A DNA stretch of 64,000 nt from Ligula intestinalis (lineage: Eukaryota > Platyhelminthes > Cestoda > Diphyllobothriidea > Diphyllobothriidae), in NCBI GenBank assembly GCA_036362985.1, contig JAYGXS010000007.1, positions 7,732,760-7,796,759 on the forward strand, read 5' to 3'. Position numbers and translations under genes: made by a program. The notes beneath the pieces are model-generated. The model did no database searches and was not told the origin of the DNA. It saw only the letters and a program-made list of their open reading frames with translations. This document shows, in pieces, positions 44,690 through 56,409 of this stretch (its first letter is position 1; every line of letters starts with the position of its first letter).

Positions 44690-47515
44690 TTTCCGCGGAT
44701 AGGCCCTATACATTAAACCCTTTTTACCACAGGTCCCATATTAAATAATGCCGGGGTTTTCGCCTGCCATACTGAGCCCTAAATCCGACAGGTTCCGGCT
44801 CACCATTGCAATTTCGATGTTTTTTAGGTTTTCAATTTGCTTATGGGTGTTTATTATTATTATTAATTTTAGGCTTTGATACAGATGTTGGTACCGGTTT
44901 GGGAGGGATTGACAATCTTTCTTAAATTTTGGCATTTTGCATGGATTATGTCATTTTGTGGCAGATAGTCCGTTTCAAGAACAAAGCAGAGAGAACCAAT
45001 ATTTCTGACACTCAAGCAAGATGAGGCTTTCAAAAAGTATCTTAGGTCCATTAAAACTATCCGCAGGAGCAGTATAGTTCACTGTGAATATAATTTGAAA
45101 ATGACCTGGCCAAAATCGTCCTACTTTTACATGGAAATTAAAGTTGAGAACGTCTAGAACAATGGTGAGTTCCAATGTTCTGTAACGTTGCGGCACATCT
45201 GATGGTTGAATAGCCTTTTACAAAGAGTTAAGTGCGCAATTCAGGACGTCGCGCGAGTTTAATCCGCATACTTGATCCCCATTTTTGCAGTCGTGCCCAA
45301 ACATAGGTGTCACAATTTTTACTCGCAATGCATATTTAACTGACTAAAACAAAAAGCCGTGCAATGTCTCTACAAACATAATGCTAGAACACGTTATCGT
45401 CTTGTGGGTATTTGTAAAAGGAATGCATTTACAGCATGATATACTCACGTTAAATCAATAAACAGTTCGATCATCAAATCAAACGGGGTCCGCGATGTGA
45501 ATTCCAGCAATGCTGTGTGATCTGTTATTCCTGAACTAAGTCCTTGTCTGCCTTTTTGACATTGCACTCAGATTAAAATGAAAAGTATCTAATGAATGGA
45601 ACGAGCATTTTCTTTTTCATGCCCAGGGAAACAAACCAGGTGAAATTCATGTGTTTCAGAAGTCATACAATGAAAGTATAATTAAGTGAAATTAAACAAG
45701 CATGTGAGACAACCTGTGATCAGCACCACTGTGCTGAGTCACTCTTCATTCACCTGCCAGGCTTTACATACGCACTCGGGACTACCTATCCCCCGCATAT
45801 CCCGTGCCCCTGGTTGGTCCGCTACTGAGCCGCACGCGTTATGCTCTTGTCATGGACTCTCGAGAACTGGAAGCCAATCAGTATGCCCAATTTCCTGATT
45901 GGCTATAGGCATCAATGGACAGGTCCCGGGGCTCCTGTAATCCTATGGACACAAACATATAACAACGGCCGACCTAAGGAATCAACGAAGAACACCCTAC
46001 CTAGATTCCCTTGTAAGCTCTTTTTCACAGTAAACACTGTCCAACCCTGCCTATCTTCCCTGACTTCTGATTTTGGTAACCTTCTGTTGTCGACTTCGCC
46101 AGCTTTTGATGCATGCATGCACTGGCATAGCTATTTAAACTGGTTAAATGCTGTATGAACACACCACTAAGGTATAGTTGTAGAAATATGTGTGCACGTT
46201 AACTGCGAGGAAGAAAAAGACAGCGCAATATGCTCGCAGTTTAGCTGGCGTGGATTCAAATCCCACCGAGTTCTTCACAAGTGGATGAAGCGAATTATTC
46301 AAGTCTGTCAACCCTCCTGCCCCCTACTAAGTATAAAAATATAATACGCTTACTAGAACTTTGTAATAAAAGACAGATACAAAACAAAAAAACATCTTAC
46401 AGAAAAATACACATGAGCACCTTACCAGTCAACATATCGTGGATACAAGTTTAACAGGTTCCATTCGAAAGTTCGCGCCTGACGTATAACTTAGAGTACA
46501 GTTTTGGGGTATATATTGATATAACTTTTAACTGTCATTTCTCCAACTGGAGTTTAAGTGCAAAATGGTATATTATGCTGTAATGTGACTCTATAGATTC
46601 CGGAACAAAGCAAACTAGGCACAAATTTTGTTAAGCCCAGTGGTTAACTAAATCGGAATGCAACTTTAGGTTTTAGACAGCTGTCTAGTTATTCAGAAGT
46701 GGCCAGTGACTCAGTGGTCATAGTGTAAATGTTTTCATCAACAGTTCGCATGTTTGATCCACCAGTGTTCATTTGACTCCTACTACACCTGCTGTCCTTT
46801 TTATGGCAAGGATAGGCTATAGACCAGAAAGGGGACAAAGGTCACATTAACCCCTAGCCGTCAATCTCACGGACAGTCAGCAGCGAACAAGCCGGGCAAA
46901 GATTTTGCGCCGAGCACGGATATAATAACGGGCCCGCAGCGAGGCTGAAACAGTCCTGGCAAACAGGAACAACCACCACGTTATTCTGACGATAAAAACA
47001 AGCAAGTGTCCAAAATGTCACTCACAATATAACTCAGTCCATGTCCTTGAAGCTGCTTCTTCGTCTTCTTAAGGGGAGGAGGAAAATGATAAGATATCTG
47101 AACCTCAAATCTTTGCGCATCTTATGATAGGCTATGTAAAACCCTTGTGTTTCCTAAGTATCGCTTACTGATATGCGTGTTTTCTAAAGCCTGAGTCGGT
47201 TTATTATGTTATCGCAACGAAAAGTAGACCTCTGCGTGTTAACCATCACATCCACGCAATGACAGAAACTTAGTTGTTTTATTTTGATGCTTGTCATTCA
47301 AGCACCCTTTATTTACTGAGATTTCGCGTTTGTTTATTTTTATATTATCACTGAATTCCGTTGCGAAGTGAATTAACTTTGACGGAAATGTAATTATTTT
47401 TTAATTTTTTTCGTTGATTGTCCGCGGTGAAGCCCCACATATAAAACCTTTAATAGCATCATTTCCGTTTTACACGATCCTCGGTGGCTAAGGCGGCTAA
47501 GGCGGCTTTACCTAC
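44690..47515. other. No gene; one weak tRNA-like SINE scrap at 46690-46790
   Basis: At 46690-46760, CAGTGACTCAGTGGTCATAG and GTTCGCATGTTTGATCC resemble decayed pol III boxes. Elsewhere only short frames (for example plus 45841-46158) without a domain. Confidence 0.35.
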
Positions 47516-47524
47516 GTTATCTTG

Positions 47525-47690
47525 ACAACTTATGTTACTGCTACTACCATGCTAATATCAATGTTAATAGTATTGCTACTGCCAATAATAACACTGTCTT
47601 TCTTACCACAGGAACTCCTGCCACCGCCACTTATACTGCTGCTAATACCGAAATTACTAAGACAAGTACTACTACTGCTACCAATAAGAC
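47525..47690 (+). repeat. Imperfect ACT/GCT trinucleotide-rich tract
   Basis: Degenerate TACTGCTACTACC-like units fill this tract, and similar ones appear at about 51240-51330 and 62905-62955. The tract abuts the inverted repeat arm at 47691, so it may be an insertion-site or tail microsatellite. Confidence 0.5.
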
Positions 47691-47948
47691 AGTACGGCCT
47701 AGAATTCGTGTAACATGCCGACCTATGCGAAAGATTAATGTGCTCTAGCTAATTGGCTTTCAGAAAGGTTGTAGTATTGATCATCGTGCAGACTATTCTG
47801 AATTCAGTTCAGTCAGGATAGTCTTTTTTAACTAGCTTTATTCTCTCCGCTAATAAAACGTATGTACTTTAAAATGTGGCTACTTATGTAGAATGCATTT
47901 TTATCATTGATCTTGACTGCCTTTATAAATTCAAATATATTTTATGGA
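47691..47948 (+). repeat. Left arm of ~260-bp inverted repeat flanking a PLE
   Basis: It pairs with 49501-49761. Shared blocks in order: GAATT.GTGT.ACATGCCGAC, TATGCGAAAGATT, CTAGCTAAT.GGCTTTCAG, TGATCATCGTGCAG, CAGTCAGGATAG, AAAACGTATGTACT, TTATGTAGAATGCATTTTTA and TTTATAAATTCAAA. Identity is high, with small indels. Confidence 0.9.
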
Positions 47949-47996
47949 TTGTCTAAGTTCCGCAAATATTCCCATGGTTAATATTCGAAGTCAGTT

Positions 47997-48038
47997 TTTG
48001 GCAAACAATTGTTTTCAGCAACTCTTCATCAGACCAAA
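47997..48038 (-). ncRNA. Hammerhead ribozyme-like motif (class II)
   Basis: On the minus strand: stem I TTTGGT/GCCAAA (one G-U pair), core CTGATGA, nine-base stem II insert, GAAA, and stem III as the self-complementary AACAATTGTT, then T at the cleavage position. Stem III differs in sequence from the 34.9-kb copy yet stays paired, which supports a conserved structure. A fully palindromic stem III favours a dimeric fold. Confidence 0.75.
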
Positions 48039-48039
48039 C

Positions 48040-48412
48040 ATTTGCAACGGAAATTGACGCTGTACATAACAATAAAAGTTTGAATAGGTAGAAAAATCAA
48101 AACCTATTTAACACGGGCTCTAATTGGCGAACGCGGACTATGTCAGTTTGCGCATGTAGGCCATGTCAGCGTGTTGGTTGAGGAATTGTCGCTTGTTGGG
48201 AGGGGCGAAATCCTATCGCCACCTGGTGTCGGTTGAGGCCATGGATTTGACAGAGCTTGTGTCAGAGTCTTCTGACAACACAGCACTGGATTTACTAGCC
48301 TTATAGCCACTGTTTCGGCTGTTGCAAGCATCCGTTGGCGTAGGCCTTTGGAAAATTTAGATGGTGTCCTGTAGACCACCTTAAAGGCTTCGTTAGTATC
48401 GACTCAAGTTTT
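48040..48412 (-). pseudogene. Penelope-like endonuclease tail, minus strand
   Basis: The minus reading gives VDTNEAFKVVYRTPSKFSKG, LRQRMLATAETVAIRLVNPV and LCCQKT, ending at a stop near 48143. It is the segment that should follow the VNTNEAFQVVYR end of the plus-strand gene at 48427-49125. The two pieces overlap in sequence by about 35 bases but face opposite ways, and a 3'UTR and hammerhead follow this one. Confidence 0.87.
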
Positions 48413-49146
48413 CTGCTGAGACTGAAGTGGACGATGAAATTGCGTTCCTTGACGTCCTTCTGCGAAGGAAAGAGGATGGATCTATCCTACGCAAGGTTTT
48501 CCGAAAGAAAACCTGGACAGGACAATGCACTAACTTCCACAGTTTTGTCCCCCTCGATATAAAACGAAATCTGGTCCAGGGCTTAGCAGCTAGAATACGA
48601 CAGATCTGTTCTCCTGAAACTGTCGAAGCAGAACTCCAACAGCTGCAGCATACACTAATTGAAAATGGATACCCGGAAAGGTTCATCCGCAGAAATATTG
48701 GTGAACGCGCCAAAAAGCCTGTCACCTTAACTGCAGAAAAGAAAGACGTGTTCATAAGACTGCCTTTCTTAGGCGATGCAACCAGCAAGCCGGTCAGCAG
48801 ACGCTTGAAGACTAAAATCACAAATGCTTTCCCAGCGGCGAACTTACGGGTGCTCTACATGCACTTTCCCCTCCTACGATTGGGAGGTAAAGACAGACTC
48901 CCTTTGAAGGCCACATCAATGTGCATTTACTCTTTCACTTGCTCCTGTGGAGCAGGATACATCGGCCGTACAACGAGGCGTCTCGAAAAGAGGGTACGTG
49001 AGCACATACCGACCTGGCTAAGTAAAGGTGAAACTAGATCGATCTCGAGTGCTATTCTCGCACATCTAGTCGATACGAACCATCGAGTCAATACTAACGA
49101 AGCCTTTCAGGTGGTCTACAGGAAGAAATGTATTTTTCGCTTTTAA
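48409..49146 (+). pseudogene. Penelope-like element RT thumb and GIY-YIG endonuclease (longest intact PLE frame)
   Basis: A 239-codon open frame starts inside the element (preceding codons AETEV are also open). AFLDVLLRRKEDGS (residues 6-19) is the post-palm block, NGYPERFIRR (80-89) the thumb signature, and MCIYSFTCSCGAGYIGRTTR (165-184) the GIY-YIG block with CIY and YIG. RVREHIP (189-195) carries the catalytic-type arginine, and HLVDTNHRVNTNEAF follows. It lacks the RT palm upstream and its own C-terminal 40 or so residues, which lie inverted at 48040-48412. After YR (about 49125) the sequence is unrelated. The endonuclease fold looks unbroken, but the gene is not complete. Confidence 0.9.
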
Positions 49147-49500
49147 AAAACTTCTAAATTGCCGAACAATTTTTAAACCTCGTGACTGCTACACTTGAAT
49201 CCAAGGTTTATAAACTGCGCGATGTGTGCATCCTGTTTAAGCAAAAGTACATTTTCGTCTACGATTTGAGGAAGAAGTCACATATTTCACAAGAGACGTA
49301 AAACATGTTGCATACGTTTTAGGCAGTACTATTAAATTGACGATTGCGATGTATAATGAATTAACACCTCACAATAGTAAAACAGGTTAAAATTTGAAAG
49401 CTTTTCAAGCCGAACGATACAATTTCTTATGTTAGAAAATTTAAAGAAGGCGTAACTGCCTACCAAACGCGTACAATAAATAATTTTTTCGTTTGTGTTT
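49147..49500. other. Interior of the inverted-repeat locus; nothing recognised
   Basis: AT-rich sequence between the PLE breakpoint and the right inverted repeat arm. No frame or repeat match. Confidence 0.4.
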
Positions 49501-49761
49501 TCCATAAAATATGTTTGAATTTATAAATGAAGTCAAGATCAATGATAAAAATGCATTCTACATAAGCAGCTACTTTTTACAGTACATACGTTTTATAAGT
49601 GGTCAGAATAAAGCTCGCGTAAAAGCCTATCCTGACTGAATGAATTCAGAATGGACTGCACGATGATCAATATTACAACCCTTCTGAAAGCCGATTAGCT
49701 AGGGCGTATCAATCTTTCGCATATGTCGGCATGTAACACTAATTCTGGGCTAAACTGTACT
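49501..49761 (-). repeat. Right arm of ~260-bp inverted repeat flanking a PLE
   Basis: Reverse complement of 47691-47948. Together the arms enclose about 1.55 kb containing both oppositely oriented PLE pieces, so the whole 47.69-49.76 kb locus is roughly symmetrical. Confidence 0.9.
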
Positions 49762-49764
49762 ACA

Positions 49765-50475
49765 ACTACTAGTTCTAAGCTAAAGCTAGGTATTATAGGC
49801 AGTCAAAGATTGCCTTGAAAAACGGCAAATGTCTCTATATTATGACCTAAATGGACAGTAAATCTTCAGCTATTATTTAATGCGTGGTTCTTTAACCTGT
49901 CATTTTACTATCATCCTGGTATAGGTTTCGACTGCATACTTAGTTCAAATATCCTACATACACGTATAGGCCACATGCAATACACTATTAATTGATCTTA
50001 GCAAGTATGATAACTAGAATTAGCACTCCTGACCTTGGAATACTACTTCTGGCAGTAGTATCCTGGACCTCGTAGTCTATATATGAATAAAACTGACATG
50101 GGTTTGGTGAAAAGAGGTAGAGGGGTTCAATCCAGGGAAGCATTGATGTGCTCAGAGACTCAAACATCTATCTTCTTTTCTCAGAATAAAATTAGTCCAG
50201 GCCCTACTTATAGTTGACATCGAGGGAACACGAGCCTAATGCTGACTATAATCAGCGTCGTTTCTGACCAATTATTAGCGTCAATTATAGTATCAGCACT
50301 ACTATTACTCAGCTACAATGCTAGTAAGCAGTCGTATGAGTAGTTGTATTCATGGACGAAATATCAGATTCTGTCTTCTTGAGCCTTTCTTGACACTTGC
50401 TGAGGTTGAGTGGTTGTAGGTAGTGCACTAGTATCTGCGCAAAAGGCTGCTGTCACTTAAGACTAAGTAAGGTAA
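49765..50475. other. No gene recognised
   Basis: Short frames only and no match to other parts of the window. Confidence 0.4.
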
Positions 50476-50479
50476 TCTT

Positions 50480-50725
50480 TTTGGCGCGCTATTTTGTTTC
50501 AAAAGGATTATATTATTTAAACAATTTCTGGGAATCAAGGTAGGATTTCACCGGCATTTCTTATTAGTGCGTATTTAAAACAGCGCCTGTCATGTCTCCT
50601 TATTGGTCCAGTGATTCTAAGGCACGATGCTAGATTTTGATACAGTAGATTGGCTATCTGATTAAATGTCGTGGTACAGACTAGGGAATGCATTTTGCGC
50701 GAAATCAGCGCAAAATGGCCTGCAT
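50480..50725 (+). repeat. Repeat R3, first direct copy
   Basis: Blocks TAGGATTTCACCGGCATTT, CTTATTGGTCCAGTG, AAGGCA.GATGCTAG.TTTTGA, TATCTGATtAAATGTC and GCGAAATCAGCGCAA recur in the same order at 52225-52480. The TATCTGATGAAATGTC end motif also occurs at 21570-21600 and 26205-26235. Confidence 0.7.
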
Positions 50726-50949
50726 TGCAGAAAGCGGCTTATGCCTGGTTCCCCCTCGTTCATTTCGTCTCTGTCTCGTCACCGGTGCGAGTGGGGAGAG
50801 GGTTTAGATTGTGGTAGTTGGCTGCTCGTTTACTTTCACTATACCCGACTGCAGTCATCACCCCTGCTCTTTGGCGGACATCATTAAAATCGATATTTGT
50901 ACTCGCACTGCTCTCAACGCATATATCATATTTAAGGATGAACACTCAC

Positions 50950-51035
50950 CGTCTCGGGCTGGGACTGGTTGCGGCTGGTTGATGCCGACTGGTTCGCCAG
51001 AAATGGCTATTCCAGTCTCCCTTATCCACGCCGTT
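50950..51035 (+). repeat. SINE tail fragment
   Basis: GGCTGGTTGATGCCGACTGG, TTCGCCAGAAATGGCTATTC and CAGTCTCCC match the 3' part of the tRNA-derived SINE copies at 16 and 21 kb. The A and B boxes are missing. Confidence 0.5.
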
Positions 51036-51639
51036 AATATTCTTTGTGAAACATCGACTCCCGTTTTCAGCAATCTTCTTAATCCTCGTCCCATTTTAGC
51101 ACTCTTGAGTGACACTGCAGAGTCGCTTATTGGTAAACCTCACTCGACTGTTATAACAAACCACATTTCTGCTTATGCCACTATTTACAATTCAATAATA
51201 TGAGCATCCTGCGTACACTGATGCGACTAATGGCGACGTCAAGCGCAGTACCAGAAGCAGTGCCATCGTTGATATTACTAGTAGCAGAAGTAGTAGTTGC
51301 ACTATTAGTATTGCTAATGATGAAAATTCGAGTGACGATTTGGACGGTGTGTGCACCTAGGAACTCCACAACAGTGAATTGCGTGTGAAATTCAGTATGA
51401 TTTTAGAAGACTTGCACCGCATCCATCGCACTTTCTCGTACTCAGGAGTCGTAGTCGAGGAGACTAGAATGCAAGTGGAGAGCGCAGGTCGTTTACGCGT
51501 GGTGAGTTTGCATCCAGACCTACTGCAACATATCCCTCCCTGGTGGGGAATTTATAAAGAATTCTTATTAGGCTCCCAGGTCAGCACGCGAAAGCCCCAT
51601 CCTTCTGTAATACACGACTGGGTGTAATAAAGAGAATAC

Positions 51640-51910
51640 AGTCTGTGTAATACAACGGAAACTAAATAAACTTTATAAAAATAGAAGGAACAGGAAAAAA
51701 ATTATTTAAATAATCTAATGTTTGTCAACAAAAAAGCGCGCCATAATTAAAATGGACAATAATGCAATTATTGGAAAAAACTAAGTTAAAAAATAACTAA
51801 CAGTAAAATCAACTAACTAAAAATCATGAAATAAAGAACGGTAAACACACTTAACTTAAAAATAATCTAAAACTAAAATATAAATTGTAAAAATAATAAG
51901 AAACTGAAGC
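51640..51910 (-). repeat. A-rich repeat R5, opposite copy
   Basis: The reverse complement matches 44430-44685 in block order (GCGCGCTTTTTTG, ATTTAAATAATTTTT). The plus strand is strongly A-rich. Confidence 0.65.
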
Positions 51911-52224
51911 CGAAACCGAAAATTGAACTTAAATATGCATGGATTAAATAAAACATCTACAGTAAACTAACGTACAGTTGTTGCAGATGTAAACTGAAGA
52001 TGTGCGTGCGCTTCGCGCCATGAACTATACTTATCTTACTCCATAAAGGTAAGCTTTATCTCAAGTACGTTGAGTAGACGACCTCCTAACCACAAACTTT
52101 TCAGGAATATTAAAAAACTCAATAAACTGTAAAGTATAAGTAAGTAAAAAATTTCCAGAATTTTCACACCCCATAAACTCTAAGAAAGCAAAATAATTAA
52201 GGAAATTTCTGTGTTTACTTATCG

Positions 52225-52480
52225 TGCGCAATTTTTTTGCGAAAGGATTAGATTTTTTCAACAATTGTTGCGAACCAAAGTAGGATTTCACCGGCATTTG
52301 TTATCAATGCGCATCAACAACAGCACCTGTAATGTCGCCTTATTGGTCCAGTGCATCTACCATGTAATTTTAAGGCATGATGCTAGTTTTGAATACAGCA
52401 GATTGTTTATCTGATGAAATGTCATGGTAAAGACTAGGAAATTAATTTTGGGCGAAATCAGCGCAAGTGGCGTCCCCCAC
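52225..52480 (+). repeat. Repeat R3, second direct copy
   Basis: Direct repeat of 50480-50725, about 1.75 kb apart. The intervening DNA contains a SINE tail and the R5 copy but no coding frame, so an LTR pair with a lost interior is possible but unproven. Confidence 0.7.
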
Positions 52481-52484
52481 CGTT

Positions 52485-55400
52485 TACTGCATACCACAAG
52501 TAGAAAAAGAGACGAAAGTTGGTTAATAAATTACTATTTACTAATATCAAAATATTTTACTTTCACTAAAAACTCAAAACTCAGACAATGGCTGTATCAC
52601 AGAGTACTGATCTAACGTTAGATATAAGTGTTTTTTAATCATGTAAGCGTAAAAAACGATAAGCTCACATAGAATAATTACACGTAGAAAGTGTTTGTGC
52701 TTTTTAGACCATCCATTTACCGCTAAGTCAGCAATAAGTCTGTCAGACGTAGAGATGGCCAGGTTCTCTATAGTGGTTTGTTCAGTGATTTTATTCAGCA
52801 CAAGGTCAATTTTTGCTTGTATGGAAAGATTATTTTTTCCCTTGTGCCAATTTCTTTTGTTGATTGAAGAAATAGTTTCTGTGCTATTGGCAGAAATAAA
52901 CATAGACTAAAGCCCAGACGCCGAGAGGCTGACTGTAGTCTAAAAAGTTAGATTGCAGTTGTACATCTTATCAACTTCATACCATCTTGTGTTCATAGAG
53001 ATTAATTTCCTTCACCCACATGTCCGTGTAATTATTTCGCGAGTGCCATTACGACAGGGTTTCTGTTCATTTTCGAAAGGCTGTTTACAATTTTACGATC
53101 AATTTTTTCATTTGATTTTCCATAAATACAGACTCTATTCTACGGGTTTACCAAAAACCTCAAAACAAGACATTTCTCAAAACATTATCCGAAATAATAA
53201 GTTCTTGGACTTTCTTTTTTGCAGCCGTCTGCTTGGGCAATGGTTTTAGAATTACACAAACATGCCAACTCCTTGCCGAGAAAAATAATCATCCGCGTAA
53301 AAATGCAAATTATTATGCCTAAGGTTAAATAAGCAGCATTATATAACAACTTATCGTTTGAGACAGTGCTTTAAATAGATATTTCGACTTCAGCTATTTG
53401 CGTACTTCACCTCATTCGAAGGTTAAGCCAGGATAATTATGGGCAACTTTGACCAAATTTGTGACTTCCCTGAAAATGAGGGTTATGTTTCTGGTGTCAA
53501 TTAAAGAACTCACTTTTCCTTGATTAGTGCAGCAGTTTTCGGTATATTTGTTTAGGTTTAGACCCTGTTCTAAGATTTAAAAGCACAACGGGGTTACAGA
53601 CTATGTACTAAGACTTTGCAAACACTGACACTTTCCTGCCGGTTCCACTTTAACTTCTTCCCCTTTTATTTGACAGGCATTATTTTTGATGTGAAAGTGA
53701 AAAGTGACGGCATTTTGCGGGAAATCATGTCTATGGTTGATAACGGCCCTCACTTTGGATGTTGGAAAATGAACTACAGCTTTTTGCTAATTTTCTGGCA
53801 AAGAAGGTACCAAGGTTGCAAAATCGATTTTATTGAACTAAATCCGCTCTTCTCTTTGTAAAAATAATGCGTTCACTCATGTTTGCACTTACCTCAATTT
53901 CGTGAACGCAAAACAACATTTTCCGATTGCTAAAAAGACAAAGTTAAACTTTTCCAGTAAATATTTATTTTCTTTTATAATACAACATGCAAACAGCAGA
54001 TCTTTTGTTCCGCAGCGCTTACGAGCGTCAAATATTACTTGGATATCAAGATACATTGGACTTGGCCTGTGTTTGATTGATTTAAACTGAGCTGTTCTCT
54101 AGCAATCAGTATTTTGTGCCTCAACTCAATTTAATGAACAAGATAAACAACATAAAATGCGCGTTCAATCACCCCCTTAAATTCCGATCTTCGCATTTCA
54201 TCGAGTGCGCAGTTTACTGTACAGTTTGGCGCAAACTAGCATAAGCACGTTTACAAAAACTAAGAAATACTAACGCACAAATTAGATAAATTTGCTACTT
54301 AAAATAAAGCATAAGGAGTAATAATTTTTTTAGGAAAACAAAATTTTATTGATGATGTCCATGTTCCATAGACGTAAAAATAACTATAAAATAGGATAAT
54401 AAATTGGAAAATTTCCTTACTTTTAATGAATAACCGCACCATCTTCTTTATATAAAAAGAGCGTTTTCTTAGTCTACATATTTTAAACATTGTTATTACT
54501 TAATTACAATTAGCCACAGATGGACCTCTAAATGCCGATAAATTTTCCAGCATTCCCAGTGTTTTCAGGGTTTCGTCCATAAGTTGCGTTCAACGTTTAT
54601 ATCAAAACCCTTAAAATGAGATAGCAAGTGAAGGAATGTACTGAAAGATTAGTTTTTCGATATACGTTTGTATGAAGATGGCTATGTCGACAGTAATTGA
54701 AAATGCATTCAAATAGCCAAACCCATTGTTACGCAAAGAAAATGTTGGCAAAAAAGTTTGATACTGTTATTTCTAAGATGAGTAAAATATTTGCCAAAAC
54801 AGGTTACTTCTTTAAAAGGCACTTAAATACGATATTCAGCAGACGAAGATTTGTGCATGTTACCTGTTTCAGAGGTAGTGTCAAAATGTAAATGGAGATT
54901 TTTGCTAAGTTTTTAATTTACCTAAAAATAAATTATTCCTTTGGACGGGAAAGGAAATTATTTACTTTTCTCCTTATATTGGAGTATTTTTTGTTATGGT
55001 GGATTACCACCAGGCTCTGTTCTAAGTCTGCGAATGCAAAAAAGAGGAAGATTTTGACCCAATTATTATTCTTTTGTCTGCTCCTTTTCTAAAGTACGCA
55101 AAAGTGGAGATAAAAGTTTACAAAAATGTACCTTTCTACTCGATTAAGGTTTAATAAAATTTGGTTTTAACTAAAAATTCACGATAATATATGACCAGTT
55201 TTTGGTTACGTCTTAAATACTTGATGCGGTAAAACAAAACGCCCTCAAACATATTTATAGCAATTTTTAGCAAAAATACTTCAAAGTTTAGCAAACATAA
55301 TTTTGAAAACTGAAATGTATCCCTGCTTTTGGAAATAAATTTCATTCCTTTAACCTGGGATCAATTACATCTGAACACTTTCAGACAATATGCTTCGGTT

Positions 55401-55560
55401 CTGGAAGGAATATATTTTACACTTCCCTTACTTATTTTGGGGTTATTTCATAGCACAACGTTCATCAATAAAAGTTTGGTTCTGTCATAAGTAATAGCAT
55501 TGGAGATTCTTTCGATACGAGTCTACTCTCAATTTCACCAAAATGAACGCACATTACCCT
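52485..55560. other. AT-rich, no gene; R4-like blocks near 55200-55340
   Basis: Many short frames (60-109 codons on both strands) have AT-driven composition (F, K, I, L) and no domain. The 55240-55300 part (GCCCTCAAAC, TTTAGCAAAAATAC) resembles the R4 region at 17360-17420. Confidence 0.45.
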
Positions 55561-55566
55561 TCATAA

Positions 55567-56090
55567 ATTTTGATGAAAGGGGTGATTTTTCTAACTAAAA
55601 ACTTCCACAAACTTCAGTCTACTCGGTGGAACAACTTGCTCCCAGCGTTGGTGGGACACAAATTTAACTACATTTTTCTACGCTACACTTACTTCTTTAA
55701 ATTTAATTCACTGCCTATCCTACTTATCCACCCCGAAACCCCTTTACCCACCGTTTTCTTAGGACAAAGTGCTAAGAATAAGTAAATAAGAGGTGCATTG
55801 CTTAAACTTTTTTTGCCCTGGATCAAAATAACATGACCAACTATATGCTAAACTAGCAAGTCCCATTTCGTTCTGACAGTTGCATGATTCCTTCAACATA
55901 ATTTACGCCTTCCTACTTTCATTAATCCTAGAAATAAACATAATTAAAAGGGCGGTTTTCCTAACTAAAAGAATTTCGCATAATTATATCTACTCAGTGG
56001 ATCAAAATATCGTGAATAAATATATGCTAAGGTACCAGGTCAAATTTCTTCCAATGAGTTGCACGTAGATGTGGACATACGGCAGACCCT
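55567..56090 (+). repeat. Degenerate direct repeat, ~180-bp period
   Basis: GGATCAAAATAaC.TGA and TATATGCTAA at 55820-55855 recur at about 55999-56030. GG.G.TTTT.CTAACTAAAA and TCTACTC.GTGGA at 55575-55640 recur at about 55950-56000. About two to three diverged units are visible. Confidence 0.5.
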
Positions 56091-56365
56091 TCTTCTTTCA
56101 TGAACCCTAGTATTATATGCTAGTTCCTGCCAGCGGTGCTATTACCACACCACTGACTGAAGCATTTGCCGCGCGTGTCGTCCCGTCGGTGGAGCCACAC
56201 CTACGAATGATCGTCTATATAGACCTGGAGGAGGATAGCCCGGCACATACAGAACATATGACTGAATTTATGGCAATCAAGCTGGTTACCTGTATTTCCA
56301 AAAAATAAAAATTATATCGGTCTTGAAAAGAAGGTGACTCGATCGCTGGGACAACCTTGGTAGTC

Positions 56366-56407
56366 GCCTGACGTTTCGACATCCGTCGCGGACTCTTCGT
56401 CAGAGAC
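56366..56407 (-). ncRNA. Hammerhead ribozyme-like motif (class I), core intact
   Basis: On the minus strand: stem I GTCT/AGGC (four pairs, one G-U); core CTGACGA; stem II hairpin containing TCCG/CGGA around CGA; GAAA; self-complementary ACGT as stem III; then C at the cleavage position. An ACGT stem III with no loop requires pairing between two ribozymes, as is known for dimeric hammerheads. It lies at the 3' end of a PLE endonuclease fragment on the same strand. Confidence 0.75.
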
Positions 56408-56409
56408 AT

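Noticed and set aside
52485..55560. Numerous 60-100-codon frames in the AT-rich stretch
   Set aside because: Composition (F, K, I, L) follows AT content and none shows a domain.
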